Source of the DNA: an uncultured Blautia sp.
GTDB lineage: Bacteria; Bacillota; Clostridia; Lachnospirales; Lachnospiraceae
Assembly (NCBI GenBank): GCA_900539525.1
Contig: UQCM01000003.1
Coordinates: 13,174-77,173 of the forward strand
Direction: 5' to 3'
DNA length: 64,000 nt
The notes under the pieces are model-generated. The model searched no databases, was not told the origin of the DNA, and saw only the letters and a program-made list of their open reading frames with translations. This document shows, one piece after another, positions 36,453 to 45,011 of this stretch. Numbering within the stretch: position 1 is the first letter of the stretch; each line of letters opens with the position of its first letter. The translations under genes were made by a program, and so were the position numbers.

Positions 36453-37205
36453 TTACTCTGTGCTGTTTTCCATATTCTGATAAGCGTCACAGACCTCCTG
36501 AACCGGCCCGCTCATCACCGCCTCACCTTTATTCAGCCACAATGCATGGTCACAGAGATTCCTTACCTGTTCAATATTGTGTGACACAAAAAGCAATGTT
36601 GTTCCGCCGGAAAGCATCTCTTCCATTCTTTTGTTACATTTTCTCCGGAACAGGAAGTCACCGACAGCCAGAACCTCATCCACGATCAGAATATCCGGCT
36701 TTACCATCGTCGCCACAGAAAATCCCAGTCTCGCCTTCATGCCGGAAGAAAAGTTTTTGATCGGTGAATCCAGAAATTCACGGATCCCTGCAAAATCCAC
36801 AATCTCATCGAAATGCTCGCGCATAAACTTTTCCGAGTGTCCCAGAACTGCCCCGTTCATGAAAATGTTTTCCCGTGCTGTCAGGTTTGCATCAAATCCG
36901 GCTCCAAGCTCGATCAGAGGTGCGATACCTCCATTTACGGTTATGGTACCCTTGTATGGCTTCATAATTCCGCTGATCGCCTTTAAAAGCGTAGACTTTC
37001 CGGAACCGTTTGTTCCGATCAATCCCCATGCCTCACCTTTTTTTACTTTCAGGGATACATCCCTGACTGCCAGAAATTCCTGAAATAACAGCTCCCGTTT
37101 AACCAGGTGAATGAAATACTCTTTCAGGTTATCCACACCTGTGGTCGCTTTATTAAACCGGATCGTCACATGATCCACATCTATGATATATTTGTTATCT
37201 TCCAT
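36453..37205 (-). CDS. Polysaccharide ABC exporter ATPase (Wzt-type, short)
   Basis: 250-residue ATPase: GTNGSGKSTLLKAISG (Walker A), NFSSGMKARLGFSVA (signature), ILIVDEVLAVGDFLFRRKC (Walker B), SHNIEQVRNLCDHALWL (switch His). It powers polymer export with the permease at 37221. It ends where the ATPase domain ends, with no carbohydrate-binding C-terminal domain. Short Wzt proteins of this sort serve the mycobacterial galactan and Klebsiella D-galactan I, both galactofuranose-containing. That agrees with the GlfT2-like gene that follows. Symbol withheld because tagH and wzt are hard to tell apart. Confidence 0.92.
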   Translation of the reverse strand: MEDNKYIIDVDHVTIRFNKATTGVDNLKEYFIHLVKRELLFQEFLAVRDVSLKVKKGEAWGLIGTNGSGKSTLLKAISGIMKPYKGTITVNGGIAPLIELGAGFDANLTARENIFMNGAVLGHSEKFMREHFDEIVDFAGIREFLDSPIKNFSSGMKARLGFSVATMVKPDILIVDEVLAVGDFLFRRKCNKRMEEMLSGGTTLLFVSHNIEQVRNLCDHALWLNKGEAVMSGPVQEVCDAYQNMENSTE

Positions 37206-37220
37206 TTTCCCACCTGTTTC

Positions 37221-38009
37221 CTAAATATAGAGAATAAATTTATCCTGATTCTTCTTAAATACAATAATACCGATCAAAAACATCACGACAGCGATCAGCC
37301 AGCCACCCCAGAATATACGGGGACCCGGAAAATGTCCGCTGTATACCATGTCACGGAACTGTGCCACATAGTAGTACATCGGGTTAAACCCTTTTACAAA
37401 AAACAGAATGTTCTTCGGCAGACGCTCGATCGGATAGAAAATAGGTGTCAGATACATCCATGCCGTGGTAACCGCCTTGTAGATATGCTGTACATCACGG
37501 AAGAACACATTCATGGATGCCAGAAGAAATCCAAGTCCGCAGCAGAACAGATACAGCTGGATCATGACCAGCGGCGTAAACAGGATGTAAGGTGTAATCG
37601 GCGCTTTCGTAAAAACAATGACAATGACAAGGGCCCCCAGTGAGAATACAAAATCCACCAGTGAACTTGTTACCTTTGCCAGTGTAAATATATATTTGGG
37701 GACGTAACATTTTTTCAGCAATGCTCCGTTTCCCACGATCGAGCGCATGGCCGCATTCGTGGACGTTGTCATAAATTCAAAAATCGTACGGCCTGTGATC
37801 AGATATACCGGAAAATTTTCAATGTTTCTGTCGAACATTGTAGAAAACACCAGTGTCATGATGATCATGATCAGCAATGGATTTAGAATACTCCACACAT
37901 ATCCCAGAACACTCCGGCGATATTTCAGTTTTACATCCCTCTTTACAAGCTGCTTCAGCAGATCTGAATACTGCAGAAACACATGAACACGTTCTTTCCA
38001 AATACTCAT
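37221..38009 (-). CDS. Polysaccharide ABC exporter permease (Wzm/TagG type)
   Basis: 262 residues with six hydrophobic helices. LLKQLVKRDVKLKYRRSVLG near the N-terminus is the ABC-2 exporter signature, and there are SILNPLLIMIIMTLVF and a late PIFYPIERLP segment. Together with the ATPase at 36453 it forms the channel that takes a full-length lipid-linked polymer across the membrane. The ATG at 38009 overlaps the stop of the upstream GT2 gene as ATGA, so they are translationally coupled. Confidence 0.93.
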   Translation of the reverse strand: MSIWKERVHVFLQYSDLLKQLVKRDVKLKYRRSVLGYVWSILNPLLIMIIMTLVFSTMFDRNIENFPVYLITGRTIFEFMTTSTNAAMRSIVGNGALLKKCYVPKYIFTLAKVTSSLVDFVFSLGALVIVIVFTKAPITPYILFTPLVMIQLYLFCCGLGFLLASMNVFFRDVQHIYKAVTTAWMYLTPIFYPIERLPKNILFFVKGFNPMYYYVAQFRDMVYSGHFPGPRIFWGGWLIAVVMFLIGIIVFKKNQDKFILYI

Positions 38010-39013
38010 CTCTTTACCCTTTCTTTCATTTGAAATGACATCCATGCCACAAAATATGCCCGGTAACCGGTCTTTCTCAATAACAGTACCGCCCTGTTAC
38101 GGACTGCACCGTAAATCTTTGGATATTTCTCATGGAGCTGTCTGTCAAACTGCTGCATTCTCTCTCTGATCTCTCTGTTGTATGGAAAGCTTAGAAAGAT
38201 CTTAAATCTGCTGGCCGCCATCCTTCCGATCGTATTCTCCAGATAAACCATTACCCGGTCCGGTGCGCCTTCTTTCTGCTGCCCGTCATAAAAATCAAGC
38301 AGTCTATGAAAAACTCTTTCAAAATTCTCCTCATTTCTCTGCATGCTTTTCATATTCATACTCTGTCCGGGCAGACCGATGCGGTACATATAAACAAAAG
38401 CATCCAGGCAGGTGACGGTTCTGATCAGAGGAACCGGAAACAATACATATTCCATATCCACATAAAAGCAGTGCTCATCTATGGGAGGAATCTTCCCTTT
38501 CAGCATCTCTGTCCGCATGGTAACGGCATGCATCTTCATAAACAACTGATCGCTGATCTCTGAAAAGAGATACTCTTTTTCATAGATCACACCGGGAAAC
38601 GGCTCTTTAAACTCCGCTCTTTTCTTTCCATCCCTGTCCGAAACCCAGTAATAATTGGTAAGTACCACATCAGAGTCTGCCTTCTCCAGACATCTGACCA
38701 GACGGATGAATGCATCGCGTTCTACCCAGTCATCTGCATCAACCACCTTGAAATACTTTCCTGATGCCTCTGCCAGCCCCCGGTTGATGGTAGAACCATG
38801 TCCGCCATTTTCCTTTGTAATGACGCGGAAACTCCCGGGATATCTCTGCTCATAGGCTTTTGCCAGCTGTTCTGACCGGTCTTTGGACCCGTCATTTACC
38901 ACCAGGATCTCCAGCTTGTCCAGAACCTCCTGAATCACAAAAGAATCCAGGCAGTTCTCAATATATTTTTCAACATTGTAGGTGGGAACCACCACTGTAA
39001 GTATTTTATTCAT
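38006..39013 (-). CDS. GT2 glycosyltransferase
   Basis: 335 residues: ILTVVVPTYNVEKYIENCLDS, ILVVNDGSKDRSEQLA, GKYFKVVDADDWVERDAFI (DADDW) and a helical tail ending MSFQMKERVKR. It overlaps the upstream GT2 gene by 8 bases and the permease by ATGA, forming a tight glycosyltransferase-exporter unit. It may add an adaptor sugar to the lipid carrier before galactan growth, but the sequence gives no donor. Confidence 0.87.
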   Translation of the reverse strand: MNKILTVVVPTYNVEKYIENCLDSFVIQEVLDKLEILVVNDGSKDRSEQLAKAYEQRYPGSFRVITKENGGHGSTINRGLAEASGKYFKVVDADDWVERDAFIRLVRCLEKADSDVVLTNYYWVSDRDGKKRAEFKEPFPGVIYEKEYLFSEISDQLFMKMHAVTMRTEMLKGKIPPIDEHCFYVDMEYVLFPVPLIRTVTCLDAFVYMYRIGLPGQSMNMKSMQRNEENFERVFHRLLDFYDGQQKEGAPDRVMVYLENTIGRMAASRFKIFLSFPYNREIRERMQQFDRQLHEKYPKIYGAVRNRAVLLLRKTGYRAYFVAWMSFQMKERVKR

Positions 39014-40139
39014 GATCTCTCTTCATTCGCAGGATCCATTCCTTTACCACACACGGAAGGAACATCACTGCCTTTCCAACTTTATACGAGGTGGAATTTT
39101 CCACGTTTTCCAGTTCCCGCTGCAAACGCTCGATCTCCCAGTCCTTTTCAATCCCCACGCGATAGATCCGCTCCTCGTAAACGTATGCATGCCTGTCTTT
39201 CAGCAGGATCTGAACCAGCTCCCACTCTTTCGGTGTAAATACAGACGCCTCCAGCTCACCATTTTCATCCGCCTCCATAAATTCCCGCTGGAACCGTTCC
39301 ATATAGATATCCTTATACTCTTCTCCTACCCGATAGAGCGAAGCCACATAATTATGATAGCGTCTGAAATGATAGATCGCCAGGTATCGTTCCTTAAATA
39401 CCGGGTGGGTATCGAGAAACTCTCTGATGAAAGCATACTCATCATTCATGCAGAAAACCTTCTCCCTGCTGTGAACGGAGGAATTCGGGTTGTCCCTCCG
39501 GTTTCTGTAATACGGCCTTCCCACAAACCAGAGACGCTTCGTATAGCAGAAGGTCTGAAACCAGAATCCGTTGTCCTGAAAGGAAGCCCCCGGCGTCTCA
39601 TTGTGACGGATATGATTCTCTATCAGAAAGCTTCTTTTGTAAATACCACTCCAGGTATTCATCACCGCTTTAAAGACATCCACGTCCTCTTTCGGATCCA
39701 GCACTCTGTCATACATGGAATCCTCCGGTGTCAGCCTGTTATAGGTAAACACCTGCTTTCCGTCTTTTCCCTCGACAAAACGATAGAAATCCGCTTTTAC
39801 GATTTCCAGATCCTTTTTTCTGGCGATCTGATACAACTTCTCATACATATCCGTCTTTACATAATCATCCGGTTCTACGATTCCCACATACTCCCCGGTA
39901 CAGGCATCCAGCCCGCGGTTCATGGCCTTTCCGTATCCCCCGTTTGGTCCGTCCAGAATCCGTACCCTTGCGTCCTTTGCGGCATATTTTTTCAGAATAT
40001 CCAGTGAATGGTCCGTTGAACCGTCATTGACACAGACAAATTCCATATCCCGAAGAGTCTGGTTCACCAGACTCTCCATACATTCCTCCAGATATTGTTC
40101 CACATTATAAGTGGGTACGATCACTGATACCTTCGGCAT
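39006..40139 (-). CDS. GT2 glycosyltransferase
   Basis: 377 residues: VSVIVPTYNVEQYLEECMESL, VCVNDGSTDHSLDIL, GEYVGIVEPDDYVKTDMYEKL (EPDD in place of DADD) and a C-terminal helix with VENSTSYKVGKAVMFLPCVV, a tail shared in weaker form with the two transferases upstream. AAAGGAGG precedes the ATG at 40139; the frame to 40193 is longer but lacks a site. The PDD variant is common in this GT2 subgroup. Confidence 0.87.
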   Translation of the reverse strand: MPKVSVIVPTYNVEQYLEECMESLVNQTLRDMEFVCVNDGSTDHSLDILKKYAAKDARVRILDGPNGGYGKAMNRGLDACTGEYVGIVEPDDYVKTDMYEKLYQIARKKDLEIVKADFYRFVEGKDGKQVFTYNRLTPEDSMYDRVLDPKEDVDVFKAVMNTWSGIYKRSFLIENHIRHNETPGASFQDNGFWFQTFCYTKRLWFVGRPYYRNRRDNPNSSVHSREKVFCMNDEYAFIREFLDTHPVFKERYLAIYHFRRYHNYVASLYRVGEEYKDIYMERFQREFMEADENGELEASVFTPKEWELVQILLKDRHAYVYEERIYRVGIEKDWEIERLQRELENVENSTSYKVGKAVMFLPCVVKEWILRMKRDHE

Positions 40140-40220
40140 GTTTTCCTCCTTTATCCTCCCTGGCCCTCTCGTCTGATCCACCTGAAACACCATATGGTAT
40201 CGATGAGAATGCTTTTTAAG

Positions 40221-41354
40221 CTAGGACTTCACGAGTCTTTTTATTCTCCCCGGCAATGCCGTAAGAATCCTGCCGGCACGAAATGTCGGCGTGTTCTTTA
40301 TCCCGGCAATCTCCTGCTGAAGCTCTTTTGCCTCATGTCTTGCCTTTCTTTCTTCTTCCGACAGTCTCCGGTTCTCCGTAAGAAGATATTCAACGCAGGT
40401 AAGCTCTTTCATTCTTAAAAGTCTGTCATACAGTTCCGTCTGCACATAATATTCCCGCTCATGCCTGAAAAAGCCGAACCTGTCACTGCATTCCCTGCAG
40501 AGCAGCCCATAGACCTTCTCATAAGCCGGACCCTCGATCGTGTCCAGATTCCAGAAGCAAAAGTGGAGTGCCCAGTTCAGAAATCCCCTTTCCAGTTCAT
40601 GATATACTCCCATCCGCACCAGTTCATCCTGCAGGGCGGTGCATGCCTCATAGAAGCAATTCCAGGATCTTTCCCTTGTCACCGACAGAGAGCCTTTCAC
40701 ATGGATCCTGTGATGTACCAGAAGCTCTTTCATCGTACAGATGCTCCCGGCTTTCACAAAGGAGGAAAACACAAAATACAGATCATTGGATGTGCGAAGC
40801 TCCTGGAATCTCAGTCGTTCTCTCTCCACAAAACTTCTCAGATACAGCTTATCCCATGCCCAGCCCACAGCAAATGTAAAAATCTCATCAGGCATATCCC
40901 TCCAGCCAAAGGGATTTTTTCCGGGAAGCTGCCATTCCTTTATGGAATAATCCATGGGAATATAACACTCCCGCGTATCATCATACCGATTTCCCCTGAA
41001 GATCGTAATATCCGCCTGCTTCTCCTTCGCACACAAATACGCCTTTTCCAGCATATCCGCCTCATAAAAATCATCTGCATCCAGAAAGGAGAGATATTCT
41101 CCCTGTGCCAGCTCCATTCCTTCGTTTCTCGCTGACGCTGCACCTGCATTTTTACGGGTAAACACACGCACCCTGGAATCTTTCTTTTCATATTCACGGA
41201 GAATCCGGAGACTTCTGTCCGTAGAACCGTCGTCAATACAGATAATCTCGATTTCTTTCAGTGTCTGTCCCAGGATCCCATCCATACATTCAGCCAGATA
41301 CCGTTCCACATTGTAGACAGGTATCACCACTGAAACTTTTATTTTTTTCGACAT
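40221..41354 (-). CDS. GT2 glycosyltransferase
   Basis: 377 residues: VSVVIPVYNVERYLAECMDGIL, ICIDDGSTDRSLRIL, GEYLSFLDADDFYEADMLEKA and DEIFTFAVGWAWDKLYLRSF. The C-terminal tail is NTPTFRAGRILTALPGRIK. It has its own good promoter at 41451-41480, so this gene probably heads a transcript that continues through the exporter genes. AAAGGAG lies six bases before the ATG. Likely adds a hexose or amino sugar; donor unknown. Confidence 0.87.
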   Translation of the reverse strand: MSKKIKVSVVIPVYNVERYLAECMDGILGQTLKEIEIICIDDGSTDRSLRILREYEKKDSRVRVFTRKNAGAASARNEGMELAQGEYLSFLDADDFYEADMLEKAYLCAKEKQADITIFRGNRYDDTRECYIPMDYSIKEWQLPGKNPFGWRDMPDEIFTFAVGWAWDKLYLRSFVERERLRFQELRTSNDLYFVFSSFVKAGSICTMKELLVHHRIHVKGSLSVTRERSWNCFYEACTALQDELVRMGVYHELERGFLNWALHFCFWNLDTIEGPAYEKVYGLLCRECSDRFGFFRHEREYYVQTELYDRLLRMKELTCVEYLLTENRRLSEEERKARHEAKELQQEIAGIKNTPTFRAGRILTALPGRIKRLVKS

Positions 41355-41394
41355 CGCATACTCCTTTACATTTCTCCGATATCGCAATTTCTGT

Positions 41395-41441
41395 AACTAT
41401 TCAGAGCCCATTCGCAAGATCGCCTCTGCGAGGCTGTCCTT
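41395..41441. repeat. 46-bp hairpin repeat, copy 2
   Basis: Matches the copy at 6171-6216 in the same orientation with a few changes, including the inner hairpin GCCTCTGCGAGGC. It lies just downstream of the promoter at 41451-41480, so it is in the 5' leader of the GT2 transcript. Frame-wise both copies can be read as [DE]SL[AE]EAIL[RQ]M, which may be chance. Confidence 0.65.
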
Positions 41442-41450
41442 ATGCCGCCC

Positions 41451-41480
41451 ATTCTATCATAAAGCCGGGCAAAATGTCAA
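41451..41480 (-). promoter_or_regulatory. Strong sigma-A-type promoter before the GT2/exporter unit
   Basis: On the minus strand TTGACA (41475-41480, perfect) is followed after 18 bases by TAGAAT (41451-41456). This is the best promoter match I saw in the polysaccharide locus. Transcription would begin near 41444 and run into the hairpin repeat and the gene at 41354. The 27-bp palindrome lies about 20 bases upstream. Confidence 0.7.
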
Positions 41481-41498
41481 ACTGAGCCGTTTTCATCT

Positions 41499-41525
41499 GT
41501 TACTGTTCACTCCGTTGCCAGTAAC
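41499..41525. repeat. 27-bp palindromic repeat, copy 4
   Basis: Full-length copy with arms GTTACTGTTCAC and near-complementary GTTGCCAGTAAC. It is followed by ACGCTTC, a tail also seen after copy 6. It lies 15 bases after the stop of the next GT2 gene upstream. Confidence 0.75.
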
Positions 41526-41540
41526 ACGCTTCACGCCCTG

Positions 41541-42725
41541 TTAAACATGAAAAACAGCTGACAGCAGCTTCTTCACCTTCAATGGCAGATACAGCAGTGC
41601 TGCTCCGAGCCGGTATTCCCTGCATGCCAAAAGATCATGCTTCTGCTGACGGTACCCGATCATTCCATTTGCAAAATCCACCTTTTCCTTATGGTCCGTA
41701 ATCAGGCAGCGATCTCTTTCATTTTTCAGATCCTGGATCCGGTAGCGGAGATAGTCCTGATAATTGCCTTCCCTCATCACCCGGTAAAACCCATACATCC
41801 TGCGGTTGCACATATGAAAATATGTTTCCTCCTGCCCGTCGATCGACAGATTTTTCAGCAGCTCCTCCTTCAATTTATCAAAGAGCGCTTCCTGCCCTGC
41901 GCTGTTCTCCTGAGAATTCAGATTTGCCATGCAGCCATCCAGTGCATGATTCACAAAGCTTTTCTTCACCTTGTCAAAGACTCCCTCTGCCTCCAGATAC
42001 TCTTTCAATGCGTGGAATGCATAATAAAAATCAAGCGGAGCCTCCCGGTTCGTGGTCTGACAGCTTCCGCTGATTCCCACACGATAATAGACAAATTCCT
42101 CCTTCACCAGAGTCATCCTCTCCGCCTCCATAAGTGCCCGGCAGGTAAAGAGCAGATCATTTGTCCGTTTGATCTCCTGATATTTCAGCCCATGTTCACA
42201 GACAAAGGAACGAAGGAACATTTTATTCCATGGCCAGTTGTGAAAAGCGTCAAAAATGGATTCCGGCATATCCTTCCAGCAGAAGGGATCCTTATCCGGA
42301 AGAAATTCTTCCCTCATGGCCGCCGGCTCCGGTGTATCAAATCCCAGATCCTCATGGTAGCATATTGCCTGGCAGATACAGATATCGCTTCCTTTCTCCT
42401 CACTCTGGAGAAGCATCTTTTCCAGCATCTGCGGATGGAAGAAATCATCGGAATCCAGAAACATCAGATATTTTCCTTTTGCCTTCTCCATTCCCAGATT
42501 TCTGGCTGCACCGCCGCCGGCATTTTTCTGTTTCAACAGTACAAGGCGCTCATCCTCCAGGCTCATCCTTTCAATCATTTGTACAGATCCATCTGTGGAA
42601 CCGTCATCTACACAGATCACCTCTATTTCCTGCAGCGTCTGTCCCAGAATGCTGTTTAGACACTGCTCGAGATATTTTTCGGTATTATACACCGGAACGA
42701 TTACAGATACACTGATCTCCTTCAT
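41541..42725 (-). CDS. GT2 glycosyltransferase
   Basis: 394 residues: VSVIVPVYNTEKYLEQCLNSIL, ICVDDGSTDGSVQMI, GKYLMFLDSDDFFHPQMLEKM and ESIFDAFHNWPWNKMFLRSF, with a tail ending REYRLGAALLYLPLKVKKLL. It is a clear paralogue of the enzyme at 40221-41354 (same WxWxKxxLRSF segment). They probably arose by duplication and later acquired different specificities. Confidence 0.87.
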   Translation of the reverse strand: MKEISVSVIVPVYNTEKYLEQCLNSILGQTLQEIEVICVDDGSTDGSVQMIERMSLEDERLVLLKQKNAGGGAARNLGMEKAKGKYLMFLDSDDFFHPQMLEKMLLQSEEKGSDICICQAICYHEDLGFDTPEPAAMREEFLPDKDPFCWKDMPESIFDAFHNWPWNKMFLRSFVCEHGLKYQEIKRTNDLLFTCRALMEAERMTLVKEEFVYYRVGISGSCQTTNREAPLDFYYAFHALKEYLEAEGVFDKVKKSFVNHALDGCMANLNSQENSAGQEALFDKLKEELLKNLSIDGQEETYFHMCNRRMYGFYRVMREGNYQDYLRYRIQDLKNERDRCLITDHKEKVDFANGMIGYRQQKHDLLACREYRLGAALLYLPLKVKKLLSAVFHV

Positions 42726-42740
42726 TGTGATAGCTCTCCT

Positions 42741-43514
42741 TTATCTTTCAGCCCGCAGATGTGCCCCCGCATACTTTGCCACACCGTGAAATGCATAGCG
42801 AAGGAAGCACCAGCAGGATTTAACGATTCCAAATCCCATATAGCGGTAGACCTTGAAGGTCATACCTGCAGACTTCAGCTTGCTGCCGGACTTTCCGCTG
42901 CTGCTGAGGCGGTATTTGAGCAAAGGCTCATTAACCGCACATGCCTTTTTATATTTCTGCAGAATCCTGAGCCACATGATATAATCCTCGTGACTGTCTT
43001 CATGACACATCGGAAACTCTCTGGCAGTCTCAGTCCGCAGGAGTACGGAGGAACAGTTGATGCAGTTTCCTCCCAGCATCTTACGATAGGTGATCTCCTC
43101 CGGAACAGGAATCACCCGTCCGGTCAGTTCTCCTGCCGGTGTCACCAGCTCCCTTGCGGTGGCACAGAGAACCGTTCCGGTTTCCTCAATACGTGCCAGC
43201 TGTTTTTTCAGTTTTCCCTTCTCCCACCAGTCATCCGAGTCAAGAAATGCCACATATGCCCCTCTTGCCAGTTCAACCCCGCGATTGCGTGATCCTGAAG
43301 CACCCAGATTTTCTTCATTTCTGAAATAACGAATGACGGAATTCCCCCGATATTCCGCCATCACCTGTGTCAGATCCTCTGTCCCGCCATTATCCAGCAC
43401 CAGAATTTCCATGGAAACATCCTGCTCCAGTGCAGAATCAATCGCTCTTTTCAGCGTCCTGCTGCAGTTATATGCAGGAATCACCACAGAAACAAGAGGA
43501 GTCTTGCTGTCCAT
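42741..43514 (-). CDS. GT2 glycosyltransferase (WaaE/KdtX- or SpsA-like)
   Basis: 257 residues: VSVVIPAYNCSRTLKRAIDSAL, ILVLDNGGTEDL, AYVAFLDSDDWWEKGKLKKQ (DSDDWW) and CHEDSHEDYIMWLRILQKY. The ATG at 43514 overlaps the stop of the sugar transferase gene by one base (TAATG). The ribosome binding site is weak, so it probably depends on coupling. As the gene right after the initiating transferase it may add the second sugar of the repeat unit. Confidence 0.86.
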   Translation of the reverse strand: MDSKTPLVSVVIPAYNCSRTLKRAIDSALEQDVSMEILVLDNGGTEDLTQVMAEYRGNSVIRYFRNEENLGASGSRNRGVELARGAYVAFLDSDDWWEKGKLKKQLARIEETGTVLCATARELVTPAGELTGRVIPVPEEITYRKMLGGNCINCSSVLLRTETAREFPMCHEDSHEDYIMWLRILQKYKKACAVNEPLLKYRLSSSGKSGSKLKSAGMTFKVYRYMGFGIVKSCWCFLRYAFHGVAKYAGAHLRAER

Positions 43515-44902
43515 TATTTTTTTCTGTTTTTCTTTTCCTTTGTTGCCGCCGTTACCTGCCACTGTTCCACCCCTTCGGTATTCTCTTTCTGGAAAAGGAT
43601 TTTAAATGTCAGAAATAACAGTTTAAGGTCCAGAAAGAAACTGTAGTTTTCAATATATGTCAAATCCAGCTTCAGCTTATCATAAGGTGTCGTATTATAC
43701 TTTCCAAAAACCTGCGCATATCCGGTAAGCCCCGCTTTCATCTTGAGCCTGTAATCGAACTCCGGTATCTCCTTCTTATATTCCGCCGCAATTTCAGGCC
43801 GCTCAGGTCTGGGTCCCACCAGAGACATATCCCCCTTTAAGATGTTAAAGAGCTGCGGCAGTTCATCAAAATGGATATTTCTCAGCACCTTCCCCACCGG
43901 TGTCACACGGCTGTCATGCTTCATGGCAAGCCTTGCACCCGCTTTTTCGGAGTCCACCCGCATACTCCGGAATTTCAGCACATAAAAGATCCTTCCCCGC
44001 TCCGTCAGACGCTCCTGTTTATAGAATACGGGGCCTCCATCGTATCCTTTGATCAGTACAGCGATCACCAGCATAAACGGTGATGCCAGCAGGATGCCAA
44101 TGAGCGAAACCACAACGTCGAACAGCCGCTTTACAAACCTCTGTTCCGCTGTCAGCCCGCGATTTCGAAACAGCAGCAATGTCGTATCGAACAAATGGAT
44201 ATTATCGGCACTCTGGATCATAATGTCCGAAAGTTTCGGGATACTGTAGCACCGGATATCTTTCTCAAAACAATATTTCAGAAATACATTTCTCTCATGA
44301 GAAGGCATATCTCCCAGAATAATGTTTTTATATTCGTTTATCTTTGCCCGGATCGCCTGCTCTCCCTTACTCAGATGGATCGTTTCGCAGATATGATACT
44401 TGTCCTCCCTGGAAGAGATTTTGTGGATCAGATCTGCAGGGTTCTGGTCCCCGTAGATCAGAAGCATCCGCCGGGGCGGATAGATCTTCGCATAGATCCA
44501 GCGCATAAACAGTACCCAGATCACCACAACCACAAGATTAAATATGGTCATCTGAAGCATCGGTGTCACATGCCTTCCAAATTTCCATCGTCCGATCAGG
44601 GAAAGCTGCAGATAGGTAATGCAGTTTACACAAATGACTGACAAAATCTGAGAAAACAGCACATCGAATACTCTCAGATATCCCACCTTGAATCCGCCGT
44701 ATAATTTATAAAAGAAAAAAAGCATCAGAGCATACTGACCGATTACGACATAATTTCCTCTGTACCAGAACTTCTTTCCGATAACGCCTGAAGCAGCATA
44801 GTAATGAAACCATACATAGGCAAATACGCCCGTCTGCACAGCCATGATAAGCAGGGATGCAAAGAACATGATCATTCTCTTGTACTTTTCTCTACGTTCC
44901 AT
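43514..44902 (-). CDS. Initiating sugar-phosphate transferase (WbaP/CpsE/ExoY type)
   Basis: 462 residues. There are five helices and a CoA-binding-like middle domain (about 1-260), then the catalytic PNPT domain: KRLFDVVVSLIGILLASP, FYKQERLTERGRIFYVLKFR, NIHFDELPQLFNILKGDMS, LVGPRPERPEIA and LKAGLTGYAQVFGKYNTTPY-like tail segments. It puts the first sugar phosphate on undecaprenyl phosphate and so starts the repeat unit. It is the first gene of the leftward locus, and a promoter candidate lies at 44954-44982. Confidence 0.94.
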   Translation of the reverse strand: MERREKYKRMIMFFASLLIMAVQTGVFAYVWFHYYAASGVIGKKFWYRGNYVVIGQYALMLFFFYKLYGGFKVGYLRVFDVLFSQILSVICVNCITYLQLSLIGRWKFGRHVTPMLQMTIFNLVVVVIWVLFMRWIYAKIYPPRRMLLIYGDQNPADLIHKISSREDKYHICETIHLSKGEQAIRAKINEYKNIILGDMPSHERNVFLKYCFEKDIRCYSIPKLSDIMIQSADNIHLFDTTLLLFRNRGLTAEQRFVKRLFDVVVSLIGILLASPFMLVIAVLIKGYDGGPVFYKQERLTERGRIFYVLKFRSMRVDSEKAGARLAMKHDSRVTPVGKVLRNIHFDELPQLFNILKGDMSLVGPRPERPEIAAEYKKEIPEFDYRLKMKAGLTGYAQVFGKYNTTPYDKLKLDLTYIENYSFFLDLKLLFLTFKILFQKENTEGVEQWQVTAATKEKKNRKK

Positions 44903-44953
44903 AGTCTCTCCTTTTCTTCCATTGTTACCGTAAAACTTATATAAACATCATTA

Positions 44954-44982
44954 ATCTTACATCATTTTCGTAAAAATAACAA
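44954..44982 (-). promoter_or_regulatory. Possible promoter before the initiating transferase
   Basis: Minus-strand TTGTTA (44977-44982) and TAAGAT (44954-44959) are 17 bases apart in an AT-rich gap of 109 bases. The match is moderate, but the place is where a promoter of the whole locus is expected. Confidence 0.4.
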
Positions 44983-45011
44983 GACATAAGAAAACCTGCT
45001 ATGGTTTCGAC

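Noticed and set aside
38982..40007. Long plus-strand ORF (341 codons) opposite a GT2 gene
   Set aside because: A shadow of the GT2 at 39006-40139; the minus-strand reading has full catalytic motifs and AAAGGAGG.
41637..42659. Long plus-strand ORF (340 codons) opposite a GT2 gene
   Set aside because: Shadow of the GT2 at 41541-42725; Ile/His/Leu-rich composition typical of an antisense frame.
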